Of a stretch of 64,000 nucleotides of DNA, positions 43,715 through 53,478 are shown piece after piece. Under the pieces are notes generated by a model, which was not told the DNA's origin, ran no database searches, and was given only the letters and a program-made list of their open reading frames with translations. The stretch comes from Trichocoleus desertorum NBK24. Lineage in GTDB: Bacteria > Cyanobacteriota > Cyanobacteriia > FACHB-46. The stretch covers positions 3,759,628-3,823,627 of the forward strand of contig NZ_CP116619.1 of assembly GCF_030409055.1 (NCBI RefSeq). Reading direction: 5' to 3'. The number at the start of each line of letters is the position of its first letter. Position 1 is the first letter of the stretch. The position numbers and the translations under genes are program-made.

Positions 43715-43742
43715 AGTTACTGTTCTTGATTTAGGCTTTAAT

Positions 43743-44030
43743 TTAGTCGTAATTTGAAGAGTTCATGTAGTGCTGCATCTGGGTGTTTGACTCCAGTTCA
43801 CTGTACGATTTCCCGTGTGCTGCGAGAATAACGGACTCCGCTTCTTCATCGTCAAGATGGCGCTCTTTAGGTCGTGTATTTCTACGGAAAATTTCCCACA
43901 GTTGCCCCCAACACCTTCCTTTTGTTAGCTTTTCCCAGTCAACCCAAAAGCCTGAATCAGCATATTGACTTTCTAAATTTTTCTTTAAACTTGCCGTCCA
44001 GCAGTCGAATTTTTCTTTTTCGCTAGCCAT
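43743..44030 (-). CDS. Small charged protein, 95 residues, unknown
   Basis: Begins MASEKEKFDCWTASLKKN and contains WVDWEKLTKGRCWGQLWEIFRRN, with many Trp and charged residues. Likely helical and soluble. Upstream member of the two-gene minus-strand operon with 43469-43714. No family recognised. Confidence 0.55.
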   Translation of the reverse strand: MASEKEKFDCWTASLKKNLESQYADSGFWVDWEKLTKGRCWGQLWEIFRRNTRPKERHLDDEEAESVILAAHGKSYSELESNTQMQHYMNSSNYD

Positions 44031-44345
44031 AGTTATTTTCTAAAGATTGAACCGAAAAGTTTTGTAAACCTTTTAAACGCTAGCGTGGAAATTGTTTTGA
44101 CTGCCTGCTAGTAATTACGGAATCTTGCTGCCAGCTTCACGCGAGACCGATAGTAGCTAAAAAATAAGAACTGAGCGTTAACTACGGAGCTCAGTCGTAA
44201 TATTTATTCACATCATCCAACTTCAAGACTTTACCTCGTAGAAAGACTAAAAAAGTGAAGTTCTTATCCAGTAAGCATTACAGCGATTTTATCAAAGATA
44301 AAGTGTCTAACAAAAAACTATGAAAGCCGCAAAGGAAACCTAGGT
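44031..44345. other. Intergenic region, nothing recognised
   Basis: About 315 bp between the divergent genes at 43743-44030 and 44346-44816. AT-rich; promoters for both are expected here but no clear site stands out. Confidence 0.4.
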
Positions 44346-44816
44346 ATGACAATGAAAAAGCGCTGGAAAGACGGAATAATCAGAGCTTATGAACTCTCCG
44401 TCTCTTTGGAGGAAGAGGCGCAAGACCTCAAAAAAATGTTGGAGCTTTACAAGTGGTGGCGCGATGGATGGCTCAACATTGTACAAAAAGCTGACTGTAT
44501 TGCTACGGAGCTATCAACCGAATTGTCAAATCTTGATTCGTTAATGCTGGAGTACGAAGCTTGGAGGACTACAGCAGACTCCGGAAAAGGGGCACCATAT
44601 GCTCTTACAGACTTTTGTAGCGACGTAAGTTTTGATGGATTGTCCGGTCTAAGTGAGGATATTGAGGGCTTGCTGCCAGAACCTAAAGTTGACTTTAATC
44701 CAATAAGTCCTGACGACTTAAGCACGATTATTGGTTCTATAGAAGAAATAAAAGAGGAATTGGCAGGATTCAAGGATTTAGATCCTCCTGAAGCTGTGAC
44801 TCACAGGAAGAGTTGA
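44346..44816 (+). CDS. Helical protein, 156 residues, unknown
   Basis: A soluble protein with an N-terminal helical half (about 1-75, SVSLEEEAQDLKKMLELYKWWRDGW) and an acidic C-terminal half ending in a short helix (IIGSIEEIKEELAGF). The last gene of the element; its stop is 163 bp from the right recQ junction. No family recognised. Confidence 0.6.
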   Translation: MTMKKRWKDGIIRAYELSVSLEEEAQDLKKMLELYKWWRDGWLNIVQKADCIATELSTELSNLDSLMLEYEAWRTTADSGKGAPYALTDFCSDVSFDGLSGLSEDIEGLLPEPKVDFNPISPDDLSTIIGSIEEIKEELAGFKDLDPPEAVTHRKS

Positions 44817-44901
44817 TCCCCCTTCTTCAAACCGCCTTACCCCTCCCTCACCTTTAGCAATCCGCCCCTGAAAGCTACCCCCAGACAACTCAAAAGGGAT
44901 A

Positions 44902-44918
44902 TAAGCTTATAGCTCATA
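44902..44918. repeat. Right subterminal inverted repeat of the element
   Basis: TAAGCTTATAGCTCATA, the inverted partner of 26925-26941. Only the three central bases differ. It stands 61 bp from the right recQ junction, nearly the same distance as its partner stands from the left junction. Confidence 0.7.
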
Positions 44919-44979
44919 TAAAAAGACTTGCTGGGAGAGGCTTTGAGGCTATTTTGAAAACATAAGTTAAAACCTAGCC

Positions 44980-45975
44980 CAGTGGGGGGATAGCTTCCGA
45001 CCCGCTTACTATCGCCTCGGTGCCGTTCGTCCAGCGCTGCTGAAAACCAAGCCGACTGGCACGAAGATCGCGATCGCCACCTTTACTGCTACTGCCGATC
45101 CCCAAGCTCAGCAAACTATTCAACGCATTTTACAATTGCGGCAACCGCAGGTCTTTCGCTGCAATCCCTACCGCGATAATTTGCGCTTGTTGGTCAAAAC
45201 CGTTTGGACTCCCAGAGGTCGCAAACAGCAACTCTTGCAGTTCATTCAAGCGAGACCACAGCAAGCAGGTTTAGTGTATGTCCGCACTCGGCGCGATAGT
45301 GAAAGTTTAGCCACTTGGCTAGAGCAGGCAGGTTATGCCACTGCTGCTTACCACGCTGGGTTAAGCCCAGAGGAGCGTCGTGCCATTGAGCAAGCTTGGT
45401 TGCACGGACAAACCCAATTTGTGATTTGTACCTCTGCTTTTGGCCTAGGGATTAACAAGCCAGATTGTCGCTGGGTAGCGCATTTTCACGTTCCTTTCCT
45501 ATTGTCAGAATATGTACAGGAGATTGGCCGAGCGGGACGAGATGGAGAACCAGCCACAGCATTGACATTGGTGAGTGAACCCACAGGATGGCTGGATTCT
45601 GGAGATAAACAACGTCGTCAATTTTTTGCTGATAAGCTGCGATCGCAACAGCAAACCGCTAGTCAGTTAAGCCACAAACTTCCGCGTCAAGGCACTGTAG
45701 AAGCGGTATTACGGCAGTTTCCCGATGGGGCGATCGCCCTCTCTTTATTGCAAGCTGCTGGACAACTGCGTTGGCAAGATCCATTTCATTATGCAATTAC
45801 CTCTACTCATCAAAATTTCGCTGCTTCGAGCCAACTTCAGACCCAAGCAATGGCTCAAATGACGGATTATCTAAGCACTCAGCAATGTCGGTGGCAGTTT
45901 TTGTTAAGCGCTTTTGGCTTCGCCGCAGAGGCAACTAATTTTCGCTGTGGGCACTGCGATCGCTGCAAAGTCTAA
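44980..45975 (+). pseudogene. recQ: recQ, 3' part, downstream of the mobile element
   Basis: The frame resumes at 44980 with QWGDSFRPAYYRLG, directly continuing the DEAHC(IS) of the 5' part. It then carries the remaining RecQ helicase motifs: TATAD, YVRTRRDSE, AYHAGL, ICTSAFGLGINKPD, and QEIGRAGRDG (motif VI). It ends in a C-terminal zinc site of the CGHCDRC type. There are 332 codons including the stop, so the intact protein would be about 484 residues. This half has no start of its own. The many HIP1 sites resume here. Confidence 0.95.
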
Positions 45976-46479
45976 ACAACTTGGCTTTCCTGAATCTAGA
46001 GTCTCAACCGTAAACCTTTGGGTTTTGTATCAAGGTTGACTGTTGTCCATCCCACTGCATCGCTTAGCATCGGACAATCTTGATGAGACTGCTATCCGTT
46101 AGTCCCGGTCGCTCAAGGTTAGTTAAAGGCCAGTTAAAGAATTCGCTCTCTAGAATAGAACTAAGAGAGGTTAGTGACTGCTCACTCCTAAGTTGATGAA
46201 TTAAGTTTACGACAAGGGATAGAAGCAATAAAGATTGCACTAGTTCCCTACACCCGACCACAAGGTTAGAGAAACATAGTTGCAGCCGACTAGAGATGGA
46301 TTCTCCTGGCGATCGCTGCTTAAGGGGTGACAGTGTGAATACTTTTATCTCAGTTTCTGTAGTTTACCTAAAGTCAGATTTCAGTTTGCAAATCCCTCTC
46401 TAAGATAGAAGGCAGAAATAGCCAGGTTTTGAACTCAGTGAGTTCTTTACTAATACTCACTAGATCAGGAGGAGAAGAC
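45976..46479. other. Intergenic region upstream of fbp
   Basis: About 500 bp with no credible gene. It should hold the promoter of the fbp-tal-zwf-opcA run. AGGAGGAG at 46467-46474 is the fbp ribosome binding site. Confidence 0.5.
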
Positions 46480-47547
46480 GTGGTTGATACTCAACAACCT
46501 TTGGCGCAGGAAGAACATAGCCTGGATCGCGATTGCACGACCTTATCCCGCCACGTATTACAGCAATTAAATAGCTTTTCCGCCGACGCTCAAGACTTGA
46601 GTGCCATCATGAATCGGATTGGCTTAGCTGCGAAGCTGATTGCTCGTCGTCTCAGTCGCGCTGGTTTGATGGAAAACGTCTTGGGGGTCACAGGAGACAT
46701 CAATGTCCAGGGAGAAACCGTCAAGAAGATGGATGTCTATGCCAACGATGTCTTCATCTCTGTTTTCAAGCAAAGCGGTTTAGTCTGTCGCCTCGCTTCT
46801 GAGGAAATGGAAAAACCCTACTACATCCCTGAAAACTGCCCCATTGGTCGTTATACGCTCCTTTATGACCCCATTGATGGTTCATCCAATGTAGACATTA
46901 ATATCAATGTGGGTTCCATCTTTGCGATTTGCCAACAACAAGGAGAAGATGACGGTACAGCCAGCGACCTACTCCAGAGCGGACGGAAGCAGATCGCGGC
47001 AGGTTATGTGCTCTATGGCCCTAGCACGATGCTGGTTTATTCGATCGGGAAGGGAGTGCATGCGTTTAACCTTGATCCCAGCTTAGGCGAGTTTATTTTA
47101 TCGGGCGAAAACATTCGCATTCCGGATCACGGCTCCATTTATAGCGTCAATGAAGGCAACTTCTGGCAGTGGGAAGAATCGATTCGAGACTACATCCGCT
47201 ACATGCACCGTCACGAAGGCTATACAGCTCGTTACAGCGGTGCCTTAGTGGGAGACATTCATCGCATCCTATTCCAGGGTGGTGTGTTTCTCTATCCCGG
47301 CACTGTGAAAAAGCCAGAAGGCAAGCTGCGTTTGCTGTATGAGTCTGCTCCTCTCGCCTTTTTGATTGAGCAAGCAGGGGGGAGAGCGAGTGCTGGCACT
47401 CAGGACATTCTGGATGTAGTGCCTGACAAGCTGCATGCCCGCAGCCCTCTGTTTATTGGCAGTAAAGAAGATGTGGCGCTGGTCGAGTCTTTTATTCAGG
47501 AGCGCGATCGCGAACAAGACGAAAGGTTGATGGCAGCCAGACGATAA
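46480..47547 (+). CDS. fbp: Class I fructose-1,6-bisphosphatase
   Basis: A 355-residue FBPase that removes the 1-phosphate of fructose-1,6-bisphosphate in the Calvin cycle and gluconeogenesis. Class I signature: metal ligands in [12 protein letters not shown] (about residue 127-138) and [19 protein letters not shown] near the C terminus. GTG at 46480 follows AGGAGGAG by 5 bp and gives the normal length; the frame also opens upstream. It heads a co-directional run with tal, zwf and opcA, the gene set of the oxidative pentose phosphate pathway in cyanobacteria. Confidence 0.95.
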   Translation: MVDTQQPLAQEEHSLDRDCTTLSRHVLQQLNSFSADAQDLSAIMNRIGLAAKLIARRLSRAGLMENVLGVTGDINVQGETVKKMDVYANDVFISVFKQSGLVCRLASEEMEKPYYIPENCPIGRYTLLYDPIDGSSNVDININVGSIFAICQQQGEDDGTASDLLQSGRKQIAAGYVLYGPSTMLVYSIGKGVHAFNLDPSLGEFILSGENIRIPDHGSIYSVNEGNFWQWEESIRDYIRYMHRHEGYTARYSGALVGDIHRILFQGGVFLYPGTVKKPEGKLRLLYESAPLAFLIEQAGGRASAGTQDILDVVPDKLHARSPLFIGSKEDVALVESFIQERDREQDERLMAARR

Positions 47548-47617
47548 CTAGCTACCCTAAGCCTCAACGCCCAAGTGATTTTCAAGAACTAGATCAAGAA
47601 CTAAATAAAGGACTGTT

Positions 47618-48763
47618 ATGACTACAAACCATCTACTAGAAATCAAAGATCAAGGTCAGAGTATCTGGATGGATAACCTGGCCCGTGATTTGATTCAATC
47701 TGGTGAACTGAAGCGATTGATTGAAGAGCAAGGGATTCGCGGACTCACCTCCAACCCAGCTATTTTTGAGAAAGCGATTATCGGCAATGCTATGTACGAT
47801 GCCGATATTGAAGCAGGCGTACGGGCTGGCAAGCCTCTGCAAGAGATCTATGAATCGTTGATCTTTGATGACATTCGGAATGCTTGCGATATCTTCCGCA
47901 CCGTATACGACGAGTCCGGTGGCCTAGATGGCTACGTCAGCATTGAAGTGCCTCCCACGATCGCGAACGACACGCAAAAAACTATCGAAGAAGCCCGTCG
48001 CTACTACCGTGAGATTGGTCGTGAGAACGTCATGATCAAGATCCCCGGTACCGCAGAAGGTCTACCCGCCGTTGAGCAAGTGATCAGCGAGGGGATCAAT
48101 GTTAACGTCACGCTGCTGTTTTCGGTTGATAGCTATATCGAAACCGCTTGGGCTTACATTCGGGGTCTGGAAAAGCGAGTCGCTGCGGGTGGAGACATTA
48201 GCAAACTAGCCTCAGTTGCCAGTTTCTTCCTGAGCCGCATTGACATCAAAGTGGATGAGGCTATTGATAACCAACTGAAGGCAGGGGTCGATCGCCTCGA
48301 AAAAGAAGCCAAGCTGAGAGCGGTGAAAGGTAAAGTCGCGATCGCCAATGCCAAAATTGCTTACCAAGAATACAAAAAGATCATCCAGACGGATCGTTGG
48401 AAAGCCCTCACTGAAAAGGGTGCGAATGTGCAACGTCTGTTGTGGGCGAGCACCGGGACTAAGAACCCCGACTACAGCGATGTCATGTATGTAGATGGTT
48501 TGGTGGGGCCAGACACCGTCAACACCCTACCCCCCAGCACCATTGATGCTTGCGTGGATCACTGTGATGTCGCTAGCCGCATCGAAACTGACGTGGACCA
48601 TGCGTATAACCTGATTGAGAGCCTGAAAGATCCCGACATCAACGTCGACCTTGATCAAGTCATGACTGAACTGTTACACGAGGGGCTTGATAAGTTCGTT
48701 CAACCCTTCCACTCGCTGATGCAGGCGTTGGAAGAAAAAATCAATCTTCTCTCTCCTGTGTAG
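47618..48763 (+). CDS. tal: Transaldolase
   Basis: A 381-residue transaldolase that transfers a dihydroxyacetone unit between sugar phosphates in the pentose phosphate pathway. Motifs: GLTSNPAIFEKAI near residue 43, VMIKIPGTAEG near 140, NVTLLFSVDSY near 163, and the C-terminal RLLWASTGTKNP and DTVNTLPPST. It lies 70 bp after fbp on the same strand. Confidence 0.95.
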   Translation: MTTNHLLEIKDQGQSIWMDNLARDLIQSGELKRLIEEQGIRGLTSNPAIFEKAIIGNAMYDADIEAGVRAGKPLQEIYESLIFDDIRNACDIFRTVYDESGGLDGYVSIEVPPTIANDTQKTIEEARRYYREIGRENVMIKIPGTAEGLPAVEQVISEGINVNVTLLFSVDSYIETAWAYIRGLEKRVAAGGDISKLASVASFFLSRIDIKVDEAIDNQLKAGVDRLEKEAKLRAVKGKVAIANAKIAYQEYKKIIQTDRWKALTEKGANVQRLLWASTGTKNPDYSDVMYVDGLVGPDTVNTLPPSTIDACVDHCDVASRIETDVDHAYNLIESLKDPDINVDLDQVMTELLHEGLDKFVQPFHSLMQALEEKINLLSPV

Positions 48764-49003
48764 ACCTCAGTTAGCGGTTGGCTGATAGCGATTAACGGTT
48801 AGCAGTTGGCAATCAGCCAGAGCGATCGCCTGCTTGTTCCGTTTAACCAGGACACTCCATCAGCCCCTCAGAAGCCTCTCGGATTATCGGGAGTGTCCCA
48901 AGCTAATAGCCAACCGCTAGGCGCTAACCACCAACCCGCTAGGCGCTAACCGCCAACCGCTAACCACTAACTCTTAACTCATTAATTAATCACAAATTCT
49001 AAT
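48764..49003. repeat. Repeat-rich spacer between tal and zwf
   Basis: Contains two copies of a 21-bp unit, CGCTAGGCGCTAACC[A/G]CCAAC (48915-48935 and 48937-48957), plus several shorter GCTAACCGCCAACC variants. A 12-bp inverted repeat, TAGCGGTTGGCT (from 48772) with AGCCAACCGCTA, flanks the block. A 9-bp stem, GGACACTCC with GGAGTGTCC, lies in the middle (about 48850-48899). Such GC-rich spacer repeats are common in cyanobacteria and may end or attenuate transcription. Confidence 0.75.
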
Positions 49004-50533
49004 ATGGTGACTTTGCTCGAAAATCCCCTGCGCGTTGGTTTGCAGCAGGAACGAATTCCTGAACCCCTGATTATGGTTATTTTTGGTGCCTCAGGGGATT
49101 TGGCGCAGCGCAAGTTAGTGCCCGCTATCTACCAACTCAAGCGAGAACGGCGACTACCCGCTGAAATGACCATTGTGGGAGTGGCGCGTCGGCCTTGGAG
49201 TCACGACTACTTCCGCGAACAAATGCGCGAAGGGATCGACCAGTTCTCCGATGGGGTGGGTTCAGAAGACGCTTGGCAAGATTTTGCTCAAGGCTTGTTT
49301 TACTGCTCTGGCGACATCGATGATCCAGATAGTTATCTCAAGCTCAAAGAATTTTTAGGGGAACTGGATGGCAAAAGAGGCACCAGAGGTAATCGTGTCT
49401 TCTACTTAGCGGTTGCTCCCAAATTCTTTGGAGAGGCAATTCGGCAGTTGGGCACAGCCAACATGTTGACCGATCCCCAGAAAAGCCGCTTGGTGATCGA
49501 AAAACCCTTTGGGCGGGACTTAGGCTCGGCCCAATCTCTTAACCAAGTGGTGCGTCAGGTTTGCAAAGAAGAGCAGGTTTACCGCATCGACCACTACTTG
49601 GGTAAAGAAACCGTTCAAAACCTCCTTGTGTTTCGCTTTGCCAACGCCATCTTTGAGCCGTTGTGGAACCGTCAGTTTGTTGATCACGTACAAATTACAG
49701 TTGGTGAGACGGTCGGGGTTGAAGATCGCGCAGGCTACTACGAAAGCTCTGGGGCGCTGCGAGATATGGTGCAAAACCACCTGATGCAGCTGTTTTCACT
49801 CACGGCAATGGAAGCTCCCAACTCTCTGGATGCCGACAGTATCCGCACCGAAAAAGTCAAAGTTATTCAGGCGACGCACTTAGCCGACGAGCATAACCTA
49901 GAGTTTTCCGCGATTCGGGGGCAGTACACAGCCGGATGGATGAAGGGCAAGCAAGTGGCGGGTTATCGCGAAGAACCAGGAGTTGATCCCAACTCAACCA
50001 CGCCGACCTATGTCGCCATGAAGCTAGTGGTAGATAACTGGCGCTGGCAAGGAGTGCCCTTCTACCTGCGAACTGGGAAGCGATTGCCCAAGAAGGTGAC
50101 AGAGATTGCGATCCAGTTTCGGGAAGTGCCATTTTTGATTTTCCAGTCGGCTACGCAGCAAGCAAACCCCAACGTGCTGGTACTACGAATTCAACCGAAC
50201 GAAGGGATTTCTCTGCGCTTTGATGCCAAAATGCCAGGGCCAAGCTTGCGGAGCCGCTCAGTGGATATGGATTTCCAGTACGGTTCCACCTTTGGCGTTT
50301 CTAATGCTGATGCTTACAATCGCCTATTGCTGGATTGCATGATGGGGGATCAAACCCTATTTACCCGCGCGGATGAAGTGGAAGCCGCTTGGCGAGTCGT
50401 GACTCCCGCCCTGACAGTTTGGGAATCTCCCACTGACCCCACCTTGATTCCTACTTACGAAGCGGGTACGTGGGAACCAGCCGAAGCTGAATTGTTGCTG
50501 AACCGCGATGGTCATCGTTGGCGGAGGCCGTAG
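49004..50533 (+). CDS. zwf: Glucose-6-phosphate dehydrogenase
   Basis: A 509-residue enzyme that oxidises glucose-6-phosphate to 6-phosphogluconolactone with NADP, the entry to the oxidative pentose phosphate pathway. NADP-binding [11 protein letters not shown] near residue 27, active-site block [14 protein letters not shown] near 195, and the downstream RTGKRLP. It is followed 90 bp later by opcA, its known activator in cyanobacteria. Confidence 0.96.
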   Translation: MVTLLENPLRVGLQQERIPEPLIMVIFGASGDLAQRKLVPAIYQLKRERRLPAEMTIVGVARRPWSHDYFREQMREGIDQFSDGVGSEDAWQDFAQGLFYCSGDIDDPDSYLKLKEFLGELDGKRGTRGNRVFYLAVAPKFFGEAIRQLGTANMLTDPQKSRLVIEKPFGRDLGSAQSLNQVVRQVCKEEQVYRIDHYLGKETVQNLLVFRFANAIFEPLWNRQFVDHVQITVGETVGVEDRAGYYESSGALRDMVQNHLMQLFSLTAMEAPNSLDADSIRTEKVKVIQATHLADEHNLEFSAIRGQYTAGWMKGKQVAGYREEPGVDPNSTTPTYVAMKLVVDNWRWQGVPFYLRTGKRLPKKVTEIAIQFREVPFLIFQSATQQANPNVLVLRIQPNEGISLRFDAKMPGPSLRSRSVDMDFQYGSTFGVSNADAYNRLLLDCMMGDQTLFTRADEVEAAWRVVTPALTVWESPTDPTLIPTYEAGTWEPAEAELLLNRDGHRWRRP

Positions 50534-50623
50534 TTTTTTGGTAGCCAGCACATCGAGAGCACTGAACGACATCTCTAACCTCAAAACGCTGATTCCTGAA
50601 CCCTAACTACCCCAATAAATCCT

Positions 50624-52006
50624 ATGGCTAAACAGTCTTCTCCTGTTGTTTCTCTGCAAGCTCCCAAAGATGTTTCGCTCAGCGAAATTGATGGGGAACT
50701 TGGTAAGATTTGGCAAAGTTATAGTGCTACAGGTGATGATGGCTCCTTTCCTGTGGCAACCAGGGCCGCTACTTTTAGTTTGATCGTTTATGAACCGGAG
50801 GAAACTCAGCATTTACTGGCTGATCTCGGTTTTTATACGGGGCCGATTGATGGCATTACTGGCCCTCGTATGGAAGCAGCTCTGAGGACAGCCCAGGAAA
50901 CCTATGGTTTACCGGTTACAGGCAGAGCCACTTCCGAAATCCTCCAGAAGTTGCAGGAGGAAGTCACCAAAAAGCGTACAAGTGCTGCCAGTGATGCGTC
51001 TTCCTCGGTCAGCCCTTCCTATGCCAGAGATGCCAGAGGGGCAGGGGTGGCAGATGCGATCGCCAGCCAAAACCCTTGCCGCATCATCGCTCTATTCCCC
51101 GTTTCTGGGGAGGATGAAGGAGTAACAGCGCAAGTTTCCGCTTACTGCCCCGTGCAAAAGCAAAGCCGCAGTACTTTAATTTGTTGTGAGTACATTACTC
51201 TGCGAGGCACAGAAACAGCGCTAGATCGAGCGAGTAGTTTGGTTTCTTCTCTGTTGATTAGTGATCTGCCAAAGTTTTTGTGGTGGAAAGCGACGCCTGA
51301 GCCTAACCAAGCCTTGTTCAGGCAATTAGCAGGTTTTTCTACCTGTGTCATCGTAGACTCCAGCACCTTCTTGGAAGCAGAGACTGGCCTACTCAAAGTC
51401 CAAAGTCTTGTGGAACAAGGAACTCATGTTGCTGACCTGAACTGGCGACGGCTGGCCCCGTGGCAGGAATTAACTGCGGAGGCTTTTGACCCCCCGGAGC
51501 GTCGGGCTGCCTTAACAGAAGTCGATCGCGTCACAATTGACTACGAGCAAGGAAATCCGACCCAAGCTTTAATGTTCCTAGGTTGGTTAGCAAGTCGGCT
51601 CCAGTGGCACCCTGTCTCTTACGAGTACGAAGGAGGCGACTATGATTTGCGGCGAGTACGGTTTGTCGCGGCTGACCAGCGCCCGATCGAAGCAGAATTA
51701 GCAGGAATGCCTACGGCTGATTATGGAGATGTAGGGGGTGACTTGATGGCCCTGCGTCTGACTTCGACGAATCCCAAGGCCGATTGTTGTACAGTGCTCT
51801 GCTCTGAAACCTCTGGTTGTATGCGGATGGAAGCGGGGGGTGGTGCCCAAGCTTGTCGCATTCAGCAGGTTTCCTCTCTATTGGATCAGAAAGCGGAGAA
51901 TCTGCTCAGTCAACAACTCCAAAGCTGGGGTCGGGATGCACTGTACGAAGAAAGCCTAGCCGTGTCAGCTCAAATTGCTAAATTGCAGGAGCGCTCAGCC
52001 GAGTAA
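50624..52006 (+). CDS. opcA: OpcA, G6PDH assembly/activator protein
   Basis: A 460-residue OpcA. In cyanobacteria OpcA binds glucose-6-phosphate dehydrogenase and links its activity to thioredoxin redox state. Residues about 60-115 (LLADLGFYTGPIDGITGPRM) form a peptidoglycan-binding-like helical repeat that is usual in cyanobacterial OpcA. The rest contains Cys residues in FSTCVIV, DCCTVLC and GCMRMEAGG. The neighbour zwf supports the call. Confidence 0.93.
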   Translation: MAKQSSPVVSLQAPKDVSLSEIDGELGKIWQSYSATGDDGSFPVATRAATFSLIVYEPEETQHLLADLGFYTGPIDGITGPRMEAALRTAQETYGLPVTGRATSEILQKLQEEVTKKRTSAASDASSSVSPSYARDARGAGVADAIASQNPCRIIALFPVSGEDEGVTAQVSAYCPVQKQSRSTLICCEYITLRGTETALDRASSLVSSLLISDLPKFLWWKATPEPNQALFRQLAGFSTCVIVDSSTFLEAETGLLKVQSLVEQGTHVADLNWRRLAPWQELTAEAFDPPERRAALTEVDRVTIDYEQGNPTQALMFLGWLASRLQWHPVSYEYEGGDYDLRRVRFVAADQRPIEAELAGMPTADYGDVGGDLMALRLTSTNPKADCCTVLCSETSGCMRMEAGGGAQACRIQQVSSLLDQKAENLLSQQLQSWGRDALYEESLAVSAQIAKLQERSAE

Positions 52007-52089
52007 ATACCTGAGTTAGTTTATTAAGGTGTTGGCAAGATCATCATGGGGTGATTTCTGGCTAGCACCTTATTTTTTATGGTTCAGTT

Positions 52090-53478
52090 ATGGCTTTGGC
52101 GATCGCGGGTGAGCGGAGTGGAGTTGGCAAGACCACGGTGACTTTAGCGCTATTGGCAGCCTTGCGGCGGCGAGGGTTGCAGGTGCAGTCTTTTAAGGTC
52201 GGTCCAGACTACATTGACCCGATGTTTCACACGCGGGTAACGGGTCGAGCTTGTCGCAACCTTGATCCCGTCCTTACTTCCGAAGCCTATGTTCAGCAAT
52301 GTTTCGCTCGTCATGTAGCGCGGGTAAATTGTGCCTTAGTCGAAGGGGTGATGGGCCTATTTGATGGTGCAACGGGAACTGAGGACTGGGCCAGCACCGC
52401 TCATATTGCTCGCCTGCTCAATATTCCAGTTTTGTTGGTGATCGATTGCAGTCGTTTATCGCGTTCTGTAGCTGCGATCGCCCACGGCTATCGTTCTTTT
52501 GATTCGCGCCTTCAATTAGCTGGTGTGGTGTTGAACCGAGTTGGCAGCGATCGCCATCTGGAACTGTTGCAGTCTGCTTTGGAGCCGCTCAATTTGCCGA
52601 TTTTGGGAGTATTGCGTCGCCAATCAGAGATCACCATCCCCGACCGTCATCTCGGGTTAGTCCCCACCGAAGAGTTAGATCAGTTCAACTCATTAATCGA
52701 CAGACTCGCTGACTTGGGCGAAACCTGCTTCAGTTGGTCATCCCTGTTACCGTTGCTCAATGTGCCATCTTCTCAGCGTTCTGAGCAGAGTAAGGGTCAA
52801 GACCAAAACTCGTTGCCGCAGTCTCAAGTACGAATTGCTGTGGCTCGCGATCGCGCCTTCAATTTTTACTACGCCGATAACTTAGACTGCCTAGAACAAT
52901 TAGGTGCGGAACTGCTCCCTTGGAGTCCTTTGAGTGATCCTCATTTGCCCACAGGAACGCAGGGAATTTATTTAGGTGGTGGCTTTCCGGAAGTTTTTGC
53001 CGAGCAGCTAGCAGATAACATCTCTGGACGGAATGCGGTACGAGCAGCAATTCAATCGGGCTTACCCACTTACGCTGAATGCGGCGGGTTGATGTATTTA
53101 TGCCAGCAGATTCAAGGGTTTGATCAGCAATCTTGGCCAATGGTTGGTATTTTGCCGACGACCGCTGTGATGGGGGGGCGTTTAACGCTGGGTTACCGAC
53201 GAGCGATCGCGCAACAAACCAGCCCCTTAGTCACAGCAGGAACGATGGTTTGTGGTCACGAATTTCACCGCTCAACTTTAACTAAAACCGCGCCTGAACC
53301 CTTATTTCAAACTTGCCGCTATGATCAATCGTCGCAGGAAGTACCCAGTCTAGAAGGCTGGCGATCGCATCAAGTTCATGCTTCTTATTTGCATCTCCAC
53401 TGGGGTAGCCGACCCGAGTTAGCCGCTCAGTTTGTGCGTTCCTGTGCTCAATTCCAGCCAGCCATCGCGAAAGCTTAG
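52090..53478 (+). CDS. Cobyrinate a,c-diamide synthase
   Basis: A 462-residue CbiA/CobB-family amidase of corrin (cobalamin) synthesis. The N-terminal ATPase domain has GERSGVGKTTV and KVGPDYIDPMFH. The C-terminal class I glutaminase domain has the nucleophile Cys in YAECGGLMYL near residue 340 and a late His in GHEFHRST. Its last 4 bp overlap the end of the convergent gene at 53475. Confidence 0.93.
   Translation: MALAIAGERSGVGKTTVTLALLAALRRRGLQVQSFKVGPDYIDPMFHTRVTGRACRNLDPVLTSEAYVQQCFARHVARVNCALVEGVMGLFDGATGTEDWASTAHIARLLNIPVLLVIDCSRLSRSVAAIAHGYRSFDSRLQLAGVVLNRVGSDRHLELLQSALEPLNLPILGVLRRQSEITIPDRHLGLVPTEELDQFNSLIDRLADLGETCFSWSSLLPLLNVPSSQRSEQSKGQDQNSLPQSQVRIAVARDRAFNFYYADNLDCLEQLGAELLPWSPLSDPHLPTGTQGIYLGGGFPEVFAEQLADNISGRNAVRAAIQSGLPTYAECGGLMYLCQQIQGFDQQSWPMVGILPTTAVMGGRLTLGYRRAIAQQTSPLVTAGTMVCGHEFHRSTLTKTAPEPLFQTCRYDQSSQEVPSLEGWRSHQVHASYLHLHWGSRPELAAQFVRSCAQFQPAIAKA

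Larger units (their letters stand above)
26867..44979. mobile_element. Tn554-like integrative element (18.1 kb) inserted in recQ
   Basis: The boundaries come from recQ: the left host codon ends at 26866 (DEAHC) and the right host codon resumes at 44980 (QWGDSF). Left-end genes are two tyrosine recombinases plus a small coiled-coil protein, the tnpA-tnpB-tnpC set that defines Tn554-type transposons. A 17-bp subterminal inverted repeat lies 58 bp inside the left edge (26925-26941) and 61 bp inside the right edge (44902-44918). There is no direct target duplication and the DNA lacks HIP1 octamers, unlike both flanks. The exact crossover point within the 6 bp at each junction (CATTAG left, CTAGCC right) cannot be fixed without an empty-site sequence. 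Confidence 0.9.

Noticed and set aside
44447-44773. 108-codon minus-strand frame opposite the last cargo gene
   Set aside because: Ser-rich antisense shadow; the plus-strand frame has a better start and composition.
26867-44979. CRISPR array or CRISPR-associated transposon in the element
   Set aside because: No regularly spaced direct repeats of 25-40 bp and no Cas- or Tn7-like (TnsB/TnsC/TniQ) proteins are seen.
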